A stretch of DNA of 64,000 nt, from NCBI GenBank assembly GCA_025345505.1, contig JANVCC010000076.1, positions 10,670,419 through 10,734,418 on the forward strand, written 5' to 3'. A model generated the notes under the pieces. The model did not search any database. It had not been told where the DNA came from and worked only from the letters and a program-made list of their open reading frames with translations. Every line of letters begins with the position of its first letter. The stretch's first letter is position 1. Below are positions 11,501-26,000 of this stretch, in pieces. This stretch comes from Todiramphus chloris collaris (Eukaryota; Chordata; Aves; Coraciiformes; Alcedinidae). Made by a program: the position numbers and the translations under genes.

Positions 11501-14500
11501 ATTAATATTGTAGGGTGTTGCAGTAACAGAATGCAAGATCTTGGCACACTTTGCTCAAGTCTCCTTCTGGAATGATCTGTACATAGTGACTCTCCAATCT
11601 CTGTGTGGTGAATACCTCCCAGAGCATTTTCTTTGCATTTTTAGCAGATGTTTTCCTCTCCAGCAATACAAAGTGAGCAGTGGCATGTGGTAAGGGACAG
11701 ATCTTGCCCTGTAGCAGGGTAGGGCTGTTGATGAGTTTTGTAAAAAATTAATTTGCCATGGTTTCCACATCACCAAAACCTGCAGGGCTTAACTTGAGAC
11801 AGAGGTGCTTGACCTGATTTGCTTCCCATGTATCTAGCTGCTGTTTCTGCCATGTGAAGCAACACAGTGGAAGAATACTGAAGGTTAACACAGCAGTTGG
11901 GTCATACTTGACTTTGAGACAGGCGCAACGTATTTGCTGCCTTTGCTTCTATGAAAGGTTGGCAGCAGAGGATTGCTGAAGAGGCTGATTTGTTCCAACC
12001 CTATCCCAAAACAAGTATCCTTCAAGCTAGTATGGCCCCTTGCTACGTGGTCAACAAGTGGAGGGTGACCTTCCCGCAGCAGAAGAAACGTGCAGTGCTG
12101 ACATGTGGCCTCTGAAACGTTACGGTGGGCACAGCAGAACTGCAAACTCGTGCTGAATCAGGGACCATGAGTGCTGCATGGTGCAGCAGCACCCAGCTAC
12201 ATCTCTAGCTGTTGTTGTGGAGCTTTACTGGTGACTGCTTAATACCTTTCTGCACTTGCTGTGGCCTTTTTCTTAGATGAAGCAGTCAGGTATGGATGGC
12301 AGGCAGTTTTTCTCTGGCCAGAGGTAATGTTAGAACGCAAGGACTTAGCAATGCACAGAGCCTAAGTGCACAGCACAGAATGTATGGTGTGGAGTACGGA
12401 AGGGGAGGGACCTCTGTCTGAGACTGCCTGCCTGACATCAGTCTTTCACTGCAGGTGCTCCCGTTGCCTGTGTCGGAACAGTTGCATTTTCTTGCATTAA
12501 AATTCTCAGATAAATCAAGATCAATCAAGAATGAAGGACCCAGGAATGAAGTAATGGCTGGGGATAGTGATCCATTCTGAAAAGCATCCTGACATTTGCA
12601 TTGGTGTCTTTCCACCCTCCTTCTGTCTGTATGCTGTGTATCACTGTCTAGTCTGTACTGGTCTGTACGCGTGTTCTCCTCTATTACATTACTGGGAAAA
12701 ATACTGTAACTGTCTGTCAAAGTGTTGGCCACTGCACTTTGCAGGATTGCGTTCTCAACAGGTAGCGAGATGCAGCTGTATGTACTGTAATGTGTGGTGG
12801 AGAGTGTTTCAAGGTGTTTATGCCAAATTTATTCTTTCTTTCCTCACAGAGCACTGAGCATTTGGGCCTTGTCTATATGGGAGCAAAGGGGACTTGGGGC
12901 AGCTAAAGAAACTAGATATCGCCTCCCTTTTGTAATTCCTTATCCTCTTCTCTGTCAAGCAGGGAGTGACTCACAGCTGCAATGACCTTCCTTAGCAGGG
13001 GGATTGAGTCATGATGGGACCCATAGGACCTGGAGCAGAAGAGATGCTCAACACACTGGGAGACCTGTAGCATGGAAGGCTTCTTGTAAACTGCAGACTC
13101 ACCTGGGAGTTGCCTGAGGGCAGAGGGAATTGTAAATCTGGATTAACTGGTGTCAGACTGAGCAAGAGCTGTGCAGTGCCAAAATTTCACTCGGTGATAA
13201 GGAGCTGTTCTGGGCCCAAACTAGTTTTAAAGAGCACTGTAGGTTGAGGATACAGCTGCTGGCTTGGCCTCCACTGCCTTAGCTTGGGATCTGGGCCAGC
13301 CAACCTCCATCCCACATTTATCCCTTTCGTGTGAGTCCATCTTGCACCACTGCCTCCATGGGCAGCCTGACCAGGAGCAAGCAGTGAGAGCTGGGGTGAT
13401 CAGTGCTGGCTCAAAGCACCCCTCACGTAGTTTGTATGGGTTGGCTTTCCTGGGGAAGCTTCATCTGGGCTGTATCTGCAGGAAGCCAGCATGCTGTGCT
13501 GGGAGAGGAGCAAGCACGCAGACCTCTCTCCTCGCTGCTGGGTCATCCCAGACTGGGAGAGAGGCACAGACTTATCCTGTTGATTAGTCTGGGATGCTGC
13601 AAGGAGGGGAGGAGGCAGGGGGTTTTGTGTGTTTCCTCTCCTGGTCTGGATGGTGCTCCTTATCCCCTTGGCTGTGAGCAGCTGTATTTTACAGGTAGGA
13701 CTGCTGGATGGGGGTGAATGTGCTTGGTGGCAGGTTTCCAAACCAGGGAGGCTGCAGCCAGCACCAGGCCTACTTACACGCGTTGCGTAACCAGATGAGT
13801 TTTCAGCTCCCTGTGCATTTCTCTAAATCTTCCTTTCTAACAGGCTCACTCTTGGTTTGAGAGAGATTTTTGATGCTCTTATTTCAGAGAACGATGCACG
13901 CACTGGATATGGAAAATTTTCATGGCTAAATGACGCTGATTTATCAAAGCAGCTAAATTTAGGAAATACATCAAAAAAAGAGCTTCCCTCTCCTGTGATC
14001 TGACACAATATTTCTTGGTCGATGTTATTTTTACTACAGAGCAGCTTAAATCTATTTAGGTTGGGCACTAAGTGATGGCTGCAGTGTGAAAGAATACATT
14101 TGTTTCTGTGAAGTAAGGCAGCGGTGGTGCAGCTTCAGGGCTCTGAGGGCAGTCTGCTCACTCTGAGCTTGTGCCAGCTCTGTGTCGGGGCCCCTGGCAG
14201 TCCTGCTCAGCTCTCTCAAGCCCTTCCCACTCGGCAGAGGTTCTCTGGGCCTCCTCACCTTGCTGTAGAGTTCAGAGCTCTGTTCAAAAAGTTAGCAGTA
14301 AGCCCTTTGCTCCGATAGCAGTTAACTTTTTCAGCATCTTGGAGGTGTATTGAGTGCCAGTGGTGATGGATTTTAACAGCCCCCCCACCCCACACATCAT
14401 CCAACATTGAGAGAACATTGTAGGGAAGACGATGTTCACTTTGTTGGCATAAAAGTAGGGAGACAACTGCGTACACAACGTGAGCTTGTGTGGGAACCAG

Positions 14501-15506
14501 TCATGCCTCTGGTTTCACAGGTCTCTAATATGTGGACTTCCTTTCACTGTATGCTGTTATGGACCAGCACTGATCCATCCCAGGCTTGAAAGTGCCCTGC
14601 TGGAATCATACCCTGCTGCAGCACCTTGAGCTCTTGGTGCTAGGAATATATAATTAAAGCTTTATACTTTTTTACCGGTTTTGTTTTTTTGGGGGGGTCT
14701 TTGGCTTGTTTTTAAGCCAGCTCCTTTGTTAAAGCTGTCTCTGTGGACCTTTGAGCTCCTGTTTTAATATAGCTAACTGCTCTGCTTCAGCTGCCTTCTG
14801 ACTGGCATCTGAATGTCCCATGCCTCCTTTCACGTTAAGATGGGAGTGAAGGCAGACAACTGGGACACTGGGAAGAGGTGTCATTGCTTTCTGTCTGCAA
14901 TATCCCAGAGACCTTCTGGACAAGAATGTATTTTTTAGCTTTTTTTTTTCTTTTTTATTAAAGCTTCTGATGGGCAGTTGTGCAGAAGCATTCAGTGGGT
15001 AGAAATGGAGGCAGTTTGAGCCTTGCTCTGGAAATGTGGTCATCTCCAAATACTTTTGCCCAGCTCTGCCAGAGGGCTATGTGGGGAATGAAGCTCCCAT
15101 GTGCTTTGGCCTTACTAACAGGTCCAGTCAGATCTGTGTACCTGAATCTGTACTGTCAGGAGCTTTAGGCAGGGAGTCTCCCTAACACTGGTGAAGGAGA
15201 AGCCTGTGATCTGTCACTGGTCACGTTTTTATGCCAGCATTTAGTAAGTGAGGAGTCTGTAATTTCTCAGAGGAGTATGTGTGTGCCTGGAGGATGCCCT
15301 GCAGGCTCTGGATCCTTATGGGGTTTTGCAGGATCTTTAACTGATGCTTGCGTGGGCAAATAATTCAGCTCAGCAAGTGACTGCTGTGGTCAGCTTGGAG
15401 CCTTTGTAGCATAAGATGCTGAAATAAATGATGAAGGGTTGAGTCGTATGTGTATCTTTCCCTAAGCAATGTATTTGTGCCTCAAAGCCTCAGCCAAAGT
15501 AAAGCC

Positions 15507-15524
15507 TTTTTTTTTTTTTTTTTT
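15507..15524. repeat. poly(T) run of 18
   Basis: An uninterrupted T tract in MFHAS1 intron 1. A T16 run lies at 9680-9695. Confidence 0.9.
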
Positions 15525-18500
15525 GATGAAAGAAAAGTTTGGGACCCTCCCTTTGAGATCAGAAAAAAGTACTTTTCTTTGTATTCTTTTGTAACAAAAA
15601 GCTACCATGAAGCTTTTGAAGCTGTCAGTTATTTTTAACTTGTTCCTTGTCCTTCTTTGAAACAAATCATATCCTTCTTCGGTGACAAAAGAAAGCCTAA
15701 CACGTTGTTTACATACACACATGCACATTTCTGAGAGCCTGCAGTGAAGCTAAACACAAAGCTAAGAAAATGTTGCCAAACAGGGCAAGATGATGCTCAA
15801 ATGTTTCACACAGGGATCTGATACAACACAAAACAACAAATAAAAAAAACCAAAACCAACCCCAAAATACTGAAACCTAAACCACTGGGCTGAAGAAGGT
15901 GTGATGAGAGAAGGTGCTTTATGGGCTCTGGTTTGGGGGGCACAGTTGTGTGGCTCTGAATCTGTGACTTGGATTTCTGGCACAGCACTTTGCAGGTGCT
16001 AAAAATGTGCTTCTAGCTAAAAGGTGGCAGCTGCAAGCCTTGGATGGGTGTCTTTGGCCAGGGGAAGCTGAGCAGCAGGGCTGCTTCTGCCTCTGGATAG
16101 CAGGGCAGGTGTTGACAGGATGACCTTTGTAGGGAAGAGGTTGGGCAGCTTGAGTGCAGTTCTTGCCCAGCCAATATGCCATGACAAGTTGTCACGTTTT
16201 ATAGCCGAGCTGTGGTCAGGCTTCGGGTCTGGGGTTTGTCACTTTTACCTGGGTTACTTGGAGTATTTAATAGCACTATTCAGCAGCACCTCTGATCGAA
16301 AGGTGGCTCACAAACCAGCCTCTGCTCTCCAGCTGCTGCATCAGGCAAGTTTGAAGCGTGATTCCGTTCCTGTGGGATACACCAGGTGTGCCCAGCCCCA
16401 TCTGAGCCTGGCAGGTGAGTGTTGGAATTGGGAGCTGCCCATGAAGTTGTGGCTCTGCTGGGTTTCCAGCATTTTTGCTACTTGCTCTGTTCTGCTTTAT
16501 CCCCAGTTGCATAATGCAGCGTGATGCGGATAATCCAGCCATCATTACAAAAGGATTTAAAACTCCTTTTTGATTAGAAGTCGTTTTCAATAAAGCTTTG
16601 CTTTGTGCGTTGGACTGTTCTCTTGGCTTGTGTGATTAAGAAAAATGCAGGAGGCTGAGGGAGGTGGGAGGGAACCAGGTCATGGAGAAGGGACACAGGT
16701 GCCTCTGGTGAAGTCCAGAGCGTTGGGATGTGTTCCCATTAGCACCAAGAATGCAAAATCCTACCTTGTGCGAATAGAAGCAGGCTGTAGGTCTGCACTG
16801 TGTCTGAATTTTTCCCTCACAGAACAAACTTTTGGTACTGGTGGAGGGAAGGAAAGGCTTTTTCTAGTCCAGTCTGGCTCTTGTTCCCCCTTTGAACTCT
16901 CTGTGCTCTAAACACTGGTGATCCTCCAGGGCCTCCTGCATCTCAAAAAACCTGGGGTCCTGGATAAAGGACAAAGCAGAGGAGGGGATACTCTTTGCTT
17001 CTTTTGCAATGGCATTTTGTGTGACTTTGTGTGTGACTGACCTTGCGTCTTCAGTTGTTGCTCTGCTGTAGTATTCTGGAAAGTGTACTGTCTACAACAG
17101 TGTGATCTGTGAGTAGCTCTGAAAGGTCCTGTCTTTTCCTCCTGTATAACAGCACTTTGCCTACTTTTCTGGCAGAAGCCATCTCTTGAGCTGCCACATT
17201 TGCTTTGCCTTCCCTCGGTGCAAGCCTGATTGGGGCCTGAACTCCAGCACTGAACAGCATTTGAGAGCGAGCATCCTGCCAGTTCCTGCCTTTCCAGTCC
17301 CAATAGTCTTCACTCTTGGGGTACCTTGAACATATGCTTAAGATGTCCCTGAATCCCTCCTCTTTGATGAGTACAGGTAAATGACTGGGAAGTTTTAAGG
17401 TTATTTCTTACCAAGACAGATCCCTCTGAGAGGATTGGTGCTGAGCACATCCAGAGGAGAGCTAACCAGCTTGTACTTCAGGTGGGCTGGTGAAGCATTT
17501 CAAGGAGAGGGGTCCAGGGCTGTGTTACAGTGACAGTGGTAGGTACCTCAGAGTTATCCACCTGGTGGAAAGCTGCCTGCAGAAAACCTGGAAGTAATAC
17601 AGGTTTGCAGCATAAATAGTTAGGGGGCCAGGAAGGAGCTCAGCTCTGTCCCAGAGTCCCATGGTAGAACAGGCAGCTCCTGGGAAGGTGCAGGAAGGTA
17701 GAGGAGATGGTGAAGAAGTGAAATAAAGGTTCTCCTGACAATGCTGCTGCCTCCCTGGGAGGCTGATGAGTTCTTTGTAGCCCCCAGGTCTCCTTCCTGT
17801 TTCAGTAGCAAACGTGACTGCTGTAGAAGTGATTTTTAAACAGCAAAGACGGATACTGCAGTTTATTTTTGGGCACTGAGCACACCAGACCAGATGGCAT
17901 TTAGCAGGCTCTTCAGGAGCTAAGTAGCAAAGCTATTGTTTCTGAACTCACATGACTTACCATTGGAAGGTGTTCCAGTGGCAGAATAAAAAGTAGTAAG
18001 GATTAGTTTCAGTGGAGGTGGTAAACCAAGCTATAACGTTCGGTCCATAAATACGCACTTTCCCTTGGGGAAAAGGTGTTTGGAAGCAAAAGCTTGTTAT
18101 TGCCTTGATTTACAGCTGTTAGTTGTCACCTGTTTGGATATTGGGGTTCAGAGAAGAATGGTTAAATAATTGGAAATGCTGAGGAATCACCAAAAAAAAT
18201 TAAAAAATTCAAGATTAGTTCTCATCCCCTCTGGAAAAGAGGACAAGTAAAAGCTCTTAATAGTAAAAAGACAGACGGAGCTTTGTTCTTGACCATCAAG
18301 CAGTGCAAAGCCAGCAGCTCACTCAGACTTCAAAGACAGTAATTTTGTTAATAACAAAAATACTTCAAACAAATGGAGAAGATTCACAACAAAAATTGTT
18401 TCCCTACCTCTGTTAGCACAGGGAAACTCGGGCTCTGAGCTCTGTGGAGTGCTGCTTCTGTAGAAAACACCAGACTCGCACGTGAGACCAAGAGGAGAGT

Positions 18501-21500
18501 TGGTCACTGGTCTCAGTCCTGGGCTCCTCTGATTTCACCCATCTAGCTTCACACAAATCTATATCAAACTCTGTTTCACAAGGAAAAAACATTTGACCTA
18601 AGGATTACTTGTGAAACTTCAGCATAAAGGGGAAAAAAATACATGCAGAGTAGCAAGTTAAATCTGATGCTCCTGTAATTAAGGAAACTTCTGTGATCCT
18701 GCAGGTTCTTACTCAACTAAAGCCATACCTGTGGTCATGTATGGTGTGGTATTAGTTACTAACTAGCAGGAAGTGGGTAGCTTTGTAGGAGAAGCACCAA
18801 GGAGGCATTTTGCTCCAATTAAGCACAAGCCTAGAATAAATTCTGTGATGTACATGCAAAGATCAAATTCCACAGTAAAGTGGCTTCAGTAGAAAGTCAT
18901 GTTAGTGGATTAAAACAGTGTTGAGTTCGAGTCAGTTCAATAAATAGGTAAAACACTTACTTGGTTCAACATTCCAGCCTGAGTGGGACTTACAGTGTTT
19001 AGACTTTACTCCTTAAGACTAGCTGAAGATCAAGGGCACAGGGCAGGGTGGGATTATTTTTTTTCCTTTGCTTAGGTGGGCTTTGTGATTGTCCTGCTAA
19101 ACAGGGAGAGTTTTACAGTGACCAAAATAGCTTGATAGATGAGTATAGCACATGGATCTCACCTTATATGATCTGGAAGAGCATATTTACCATGCGGGTT
19201 TTAAAATATACCTCCCTTGCAGTTCAGTTTGTTGGACACACTGAAGCCTTGGAATGGCCCTAAGGCAACAGCAACTCAGGGATCCAAGTTACTTTTACCC
19301 AGGGAGGAGTTTGAAGAAGTTTATTTCATCTCAGGGAAAACTATTGGGCGGTACATGTACACACACGTCTTGCATGCATGTTTTGATTTGTTCGTTTTCT
19401 TGGCTGGTGAAAGGCAAGTTAATTAAAAAAATAACAATAAAAGAAGAGGGTTGTTACGACAGAATGCAGAAGACTACTAGAAGGGAAATTGCAGGTATTT
19501 TGCTCCCCAGATGGACTTTGCTGAATGCTTGTTCCAGAAGTGGGGCTCCACAGCTAGGATCCTACCTTCACCCCTGGCATTTGTGGACATCTTGTGAGAA
19601 AGAAGCAAGCCAACTCAGGAAAAAAACCTCATTCCAGGTGTTCTCCCAGCCTTTGTTTATCTTCAGCACAAGAATTTTTTCCTTTAGTAATGCTTAAAGA
19701 CACTTTGCCAGTTACTGGTCAGGTCTCTTCGTGAACCCTCGTGAGCTTCATGAATCTATAGCATGCTGCAGCAGGATGTTCTGCAGCCTTGGTCAGGTGC
19801 TGGACTGCTTCCTTTGGTTTCCTCTGAGCACACCTTGTGGTACCTGCATTCAGGCTTCCTAGTTCTTGTATTGGAGCAGACAGAAAAACAACCAACCAGT
19901 TCTGGGTGCAATGCTGCAGCCAAACAATTGTGAGGAAAGTTGTCTTGTAGGCTTGCCTAATTCTCTAAATTTAGCAGGGTGGCAGGCTAAGACTTGGCCT
20001 CGATCATCAGTTGCATAAGGCTGGAAGTCCGTCAGACTGTGATTTGTAAGCCTCACTGCAGGGGCTGGCTTCTCACGTGGCCAGCTATTAATGTGTTTGT
20101 GACCCAAACACAGAGAGCCAGAGCTGAAAGGATGCTGATCAGTCCTGGTAGCTCCCTACAGATACTGGTGAGTCCTGCCTGCTAACTTTGTTGGGTGGGT
20201 TGGTTGCTTGGCTGGGTTTTTTCTTGCTTCGGTGGGGCCTGCAGCATGCTAATCACCTAAGCACCTCCTCTGCCATGGGGGTGTAATAGCTTCAGAATTC
20301 CTGTTTGGAAAGGTGGGCTCCTAGCTGGTGGGGATTGTTGCCATGCAGACTGGTTGCAGCTGATGGTGTAGCATCAGGGTGGATGCTCTGTGTGCAGTTG
20401 TGCTGTGCTGTTACTGGGGGAGAGCAGACAGACTGGGGCTGGCTGCAGCTTTCTCTTCAGCTTTGTAGTGTGTCTATCTCCAGCAGATACAGCTGAAGGG
20501 GTAGAATCAAAAATAACCAAAAGGTAGATTCTGGGCTTGGTTACTCAATGACAAACCTGTTTCTATTCTGGGATGAGAATAATTTGCACTGAGCTCATTA
20601 CACCATGACTCTCCCTTAAAATGCCTTGACAGTCTATTTCGTTCCAGCTAATAAGGTCCTAAAATGTTAATGAAGCAAATCAATTTTTCATGGCTTTGTA
20701 TTGCCGTCATCTGAAAGTGCTGTGTTGCAATCTGCCAATTCAAGGAGCTTTTCAGATATTAGAAGGGCAGCAAAACACTCAGTGATTTGGAGGATGCTTT
20801 GTTTTCTATTTCAGCTTCTCCTCAGTGCTCCCTCTCATTTTCCTGAGCATTTATGGTGTGCTGTTTACTTGTTCCCGTAGGTCACTCCCTCACTCCAGTG
20901 CCTGCTCTGGTCACTTGTGGGCAGAAGTGGCTTGTTGCCACCTTCCCCATTGCATGGGGAAAAGAAGGATGGAGTGCCCGACAGAACAGGTAGAAATGAG
21001 GCTGGACAAGGGAGGCTACTCATGCTGAACTACTCTTCGAAATACATTGAGTTTGATGGGACAAGAGTGGAGAAATGGCACCATGTTCACCCTCCCTCAC
21101 CTTTTTGTGGGGTGGTGGGATGGTGGTATCAAAAGTCACAGCCTTCTCTCCTCATGGCAAGTCTCTGGTGAGATGACGGTGCTATGTGGCATAAACGCCG
21201 TGAAAAAGGACAGAGAAAAAGGACAGAGATGGTGCAAGCATTGTGTAGCCACACTGGTGGTACATCAGTTACCCACACTGACTTAGGAATTAGGTAGATG
21301 TCAACCACCCTTTATTTCTCCAAGCTGCTCATTTCATACTGTCAGGAGATAGAAGGGCTCAAGTCTTCGTGACTGCTCCTAGAGTTATTTTGATGGAGTT
21401 ATTTTGGTGATTTGCTACTGCTCTCTCCATTCTGGTTTGTGAGTACGGAGACAGGAAGTACCAAAGTGTGTGGTTTGGAGAACATGTGGGGTTTTTTGTT

Positions 21501-23020
21501 TTGCTTTTAATTGAATTCCAGTTCTAACTATTGCTAACTTCTGTGTGCCTGAGACAAAGATTATTAACTAGTGTTTTGCAACAAACATGGAGTTTTCCAA
21601 GTTTTATACTTGGAAGCCTAGTACTACCACACTGATAAGGGATGATCTTAAATAGCCCATGTTGGGAAAATTAGTGGATGAGATGTATAATGGTATTTTG
21701 AATAATTACCCTCCTGTAGCTGCTGAGTCAAGCATCTAAAATGCTTTCCACTCAAGTTCTCCATGCAGAGGTGTTCTAGGTTTGGTGCCAAAGTCTTCCC
21801 CAGAGCCTTTGCAACTGCTGAAGGGTTGTAAATGTCCTCTTCTGCTGTGACAGAAGAGGGGTTAAGAGACAGCTGACCATGTTACAACTTGAGAAAGGAG
21901 AAGGGTATTTAACCCCCTTAAGTCTTCCAGTCTCTGGCTGGTGCTTGTGTGACCTCTCCCCTTCCCTGAGTGGCTAAAATTAGAGGTAGCAGCTGCCAGA
22001 GACAGCATCTGTCTCCCTGTGTCTCCTAGGCAAGCCTTGCAGAACACCTTACCCTTTGGCATGGCCCCTGGCTTCCTGACAGGATGATCAGCCTGGGAGC
22101 TCCTTGGGTAGGAGGTAAAGTGCAGAGTGATCTCTGATGTGGTGGGGAAAGCTGGTTGTGCTTGAGCTGAGCAAAGTGCAACTTCTGCAGCAGGTCTGGG
22201 GTTCTCGGCTTGGGGAGCTGCTGCTCTGGACCCTGAGGGTTGACCTAGACCTGTTGGCTCCGAGCTGAAAAGCACTCCTGCCTGTTTCCAGAGGTCCACC
22301 ACAGAGGTTGTCTTGCATTTCTGTCATCTGGTATGAATTAAGAGCCTTGGGAAAACATTTTCCTGTGTTCAAGGTGAACCATATACACAGCCAGGGTTGT
22401 GAGGCCTAGAGATGAGGTGCTGACTCAAGAGGCAGCTGGTACTCTGAACGCAAGAGCTGGAAAGCTTTCTGGGGCTTGGACCAGCCAGCAGCCTTCCCTG
22501 AGCCAGCCCTTCCAGCAGTTGTGATGGTCTGGAGTGGAGCTGGGCACGCAGAGGAGGCTACTCTCTGTTCAAGAAAGGTGTTACTGCTGACACTTTTGGT
22601 CTTGAACACTTCAAAGGCAAAATGACAAATTGCCATTAGTTCCTTTTGCATATTTTAGAAAGCTCTAACCTTCTTCCTTGCTCTCCATATCCTTTTCTCT
22701 GTTACCTTAGCTTCTGGTCTTGGGATCTCATCTCTGTATGTTGTCCTTTGCCTGGCAACTGGACACCTTTCCCACTCTGCATTTCCGTAGCAAGCTTTGC
22801 TTTTTGTTTTCAATCCTTCCCTTTCTTTTTTTAACTGTATTTAATCCCAGGCTGATTTGTCCCCAGCATGTGCTGTACCTGATGGATGGCTCTGCTCACC
22901 AGCCTGCCGCTGTGTTTGGTTCTTGCCAACAGAGTTTTCTTCTCTATTGCTTTTTTCCACAGTAGGTTCTCCCACTGGGGTACTTTCACAGGGTGGGATT
23001 TTTGATTGGGGTTTTTTTTT

Positions 23021-23037
23021 GTTTGTTTGTTTGTTTG
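23021..23037. repeat. (GTTT)n microsatellite
   Basis: Four GTTT units preceded by a T run, in MFHAS1 intron 1. Confidence 0.85.
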
Positions 23038-26000
23038 CTGGTTTTAAGCTGCTAGTTTTAAGCTCCTTTAGCCAGGACTGCAGCGTGAAACTTTTGTTCA
23101 CAATGTGGATTTCACCCTGCTCTGCTCCCTTTTGTCATGTCTCTGCTTTCAGCCTATTCTTGTTGTGTTTGCAGCCAGAATAGCCTCCAGTGAGAAGAAA
23201 ATTAAGTCCTAACTTGGAGGTCTCGATCTGACTCTTGGTTCCAAGCAGGACAGGTAGGATAGGGTCACTCAAGACTCCAGAAATAAATCAAAGAAAATGC
23301 AGAGTTCTAACTTCCTGGGGAGTATTTTTGTGCGTGCCATGCAGGCAGTGCTGTAAGGAGCACATTAAAAATTCATACCAATAGAGAGCAGTATTTTCTG
23401 CGCACAGTGCTTGAGAAAAAGCTTGTATGTCATGAACAGCAACATCTGCAGGAAGCAGCTCAGTTATTTCCTCCAAGCAGAAAGCAGTGAAGGCAAGATT
23501 GAAATGGGGTGGAGTAGAAGCAGGGTTGGTGTGAGACACCTTGTCCTTTCCCCTCCTTCTGACAAGACTCCTGGCAGATTTCTTGTCTACCATAGACCTG
23601 GCTCTAAAGTCCCAGAGTCTGAGGGTGTTGCCTGTGCTTAGAGCCGAGGGGTAAATCTGTGCACATGGCTATTTGACTCACACTGTCTCTGTGTCAGATT
23701 GGATCTAATTGTGCAAGTGCTCCAGCTGCTGAACCTCAAAACAACTAAAAGCCAGGCAGAGAAGCTGTACCTTCTCCAACCCCACTCTCTTTGTAGTTGT
23801 ATGGATGAAATGGAGTAGGGATCTGTGCAAAGCAGAGGGGTGTCCTGGGACTCTCTTGTGATCACTGCTTTCTCCCTGCTGTTGGGAACCAGGCATGGGA
23901 CACATGTTTTTGCTATGCAGGTGGTGTTGAAGTGTTTTATTCTTTACTTTTCTGAAGGCATGATGGCTGGTTACTGTGCTAAGAGATGTCACAATCAAGG
24001 ATTAGTCAAAGGAGGCTTGACAGAGAAGCAGTAGAGGCTGAAATGTAGTCTGTTTTCTGCCAGCCCTGCTTGCAGTGGTTAGTGTCTGAACACCTTCAGT
24101 AAGGAGGAAGAGTGAGAAGGGATTTGGGGCAGGAGAGCCAATGAGCAGTGAGGCTGCAAAAAAATAGTGGATATATGGTTGGAGCAGCTCTGGCGTATGG
24201 GTGGAATGTGTGTGTTGGTGGTGAGGCAGGGAAGGATGTAGGAACACCTTAGGTTTGGCTGTCTCATGCCCCTGTCATGAAGCATAGGTGAGGTATCTTC
24301 AAGGTTCCAAGCAGATTGAACAGAGAGAAGTAGCACCACAGAGCCAGGGCCAGGTCCTGTTCATCCCAATGGAGCCCAGATCCTGACAGCATGAAAATGA
24401 GGAACACCAGCAGGCTGATACTTTGCAAATGTGTTCTCCCGGGAGCTCTGAAAGAAGGGAGATGGCATAGCAGGCCCTGCAGAGGCTCTCACTCCTCTGC
24501 CCTTGCTGCAGGCTGCTGACACATGAACAGGGAACCTTGTGCCACTTAGCACAGCCATGGCAGTGGGACCTGTGTGAAGGCAAATGGTCCAGGTGGGATT
24601 TTCCTCCTTGTGTGCAAAACCCATCTCTCTGTTAGGCAGCCAAGCAAGGCTTACAGCTGGCCTTGTCTGGCTGCCAGCATGAAGTAACCAAACACTCCTG
24701 CAAGTATTCACTTTTCTTGCTGTCAGCCTCCCTCCTAACTCTCTGATTTGTCATGGGTATCTGGCATTTCACGGGTATTTCCTAAAGGGCAGTGAAGTGT
24801 GCTTTGCAGCGTGCATGGCTCTGATTGCTGGCATGGGCTCCAAGGGAGGCATCCCTCCCCTAATCACAGTATATCAAGGACAGAAGGAGTAGTTTGCCTA
24901 ACTCTGTACTTGACCAGAAATTGTACATTGCTATTTTGCTGTGTTCCTGGGCATATCTGGCAGTAGAAGTGTCTTCTTGGTGCATTGAGCTCTGTCTGGC
25001 ACATACAGTTATCATTGCAGGCTGCAGGCATTGGCCTGGCCTGGCAACCCAGAGCAAGCAGCTCAAAGTTGGCAGTGCCTGTGCCTGTTCTGGGATAAAA
25101 CTGGCAGTGAAGAACATCTTGCTGACATAGAAACATCTGCTTTGGGTGAGCTGGTTAATGCTGAGAGGAAACGGGCCCTTCTGTTAGAGCTTTGGGCATG
25201 GCTGGAGGTTTGTTCCTGCCTTTGCCTGTGACCACCCTGGTGTAGCAGGGTTCTTTTAAATGGTGTGCATCTGCCTGCAGGAGTTTACAAAGCAGCCTAT
25301 GCTGCAGCCCAAACCAACTATGGTAATTTCATGATAGGGTCTCACTTTATGTCTCAACCTTAGCTTGCTGTACAGTACATTTTACCCAGTTGCAGAGACT
25401 TGTTTCTGTGCCAGAATGCCAGGAGGGTGACCATGGCACAGATGCAACTCCTCCAATCATTTGTGCTTTTGTAAATGGAGAGGCAGCAAAGGAACATCTT
25501 CTAAAGCATATGCTGCCTGCAGGTGCTTTTAACCAGGCCTGGTGGGTGCCTCTCTGCTATCACCTGAACCTGGGACTTGGATGCATCTAAAACTCAGGCC
25601 TTGCTCAGCAATTACCTAGCATTAAAATGCCTTTGCAAATAGGCCTCATGCTCCTAAATCAGCTGAATGATGTTAAGTGATGCAGATTTGTCTCCTGGAA
25701 GATGGGATTGTTCCTAAAAAACCTCATGTTAGTCTTAAGCCTGGAGTTTTGGTTAAAAATCTTAGTTGGTTCTGTTGAAGTTAACATTAAAACCGAGGCT
25801 ATGCTGAGACCAAGGATAAGCTTTGTGGTTTGTGTGCGTGCTATTGCAGGGCATCCTGTCAAAGGGGACAGGCAGAACTGAGGTTTCCAGTAAAATTTGT
25901 GACATGCTCATGAAGGAATGTGCAATCAAAATACAGGCTGGCTAGTCTCTGCACAGGAGCAGAACAAGTGCTGCAGAGACTGGCTGCTCCAGCTATGTTT

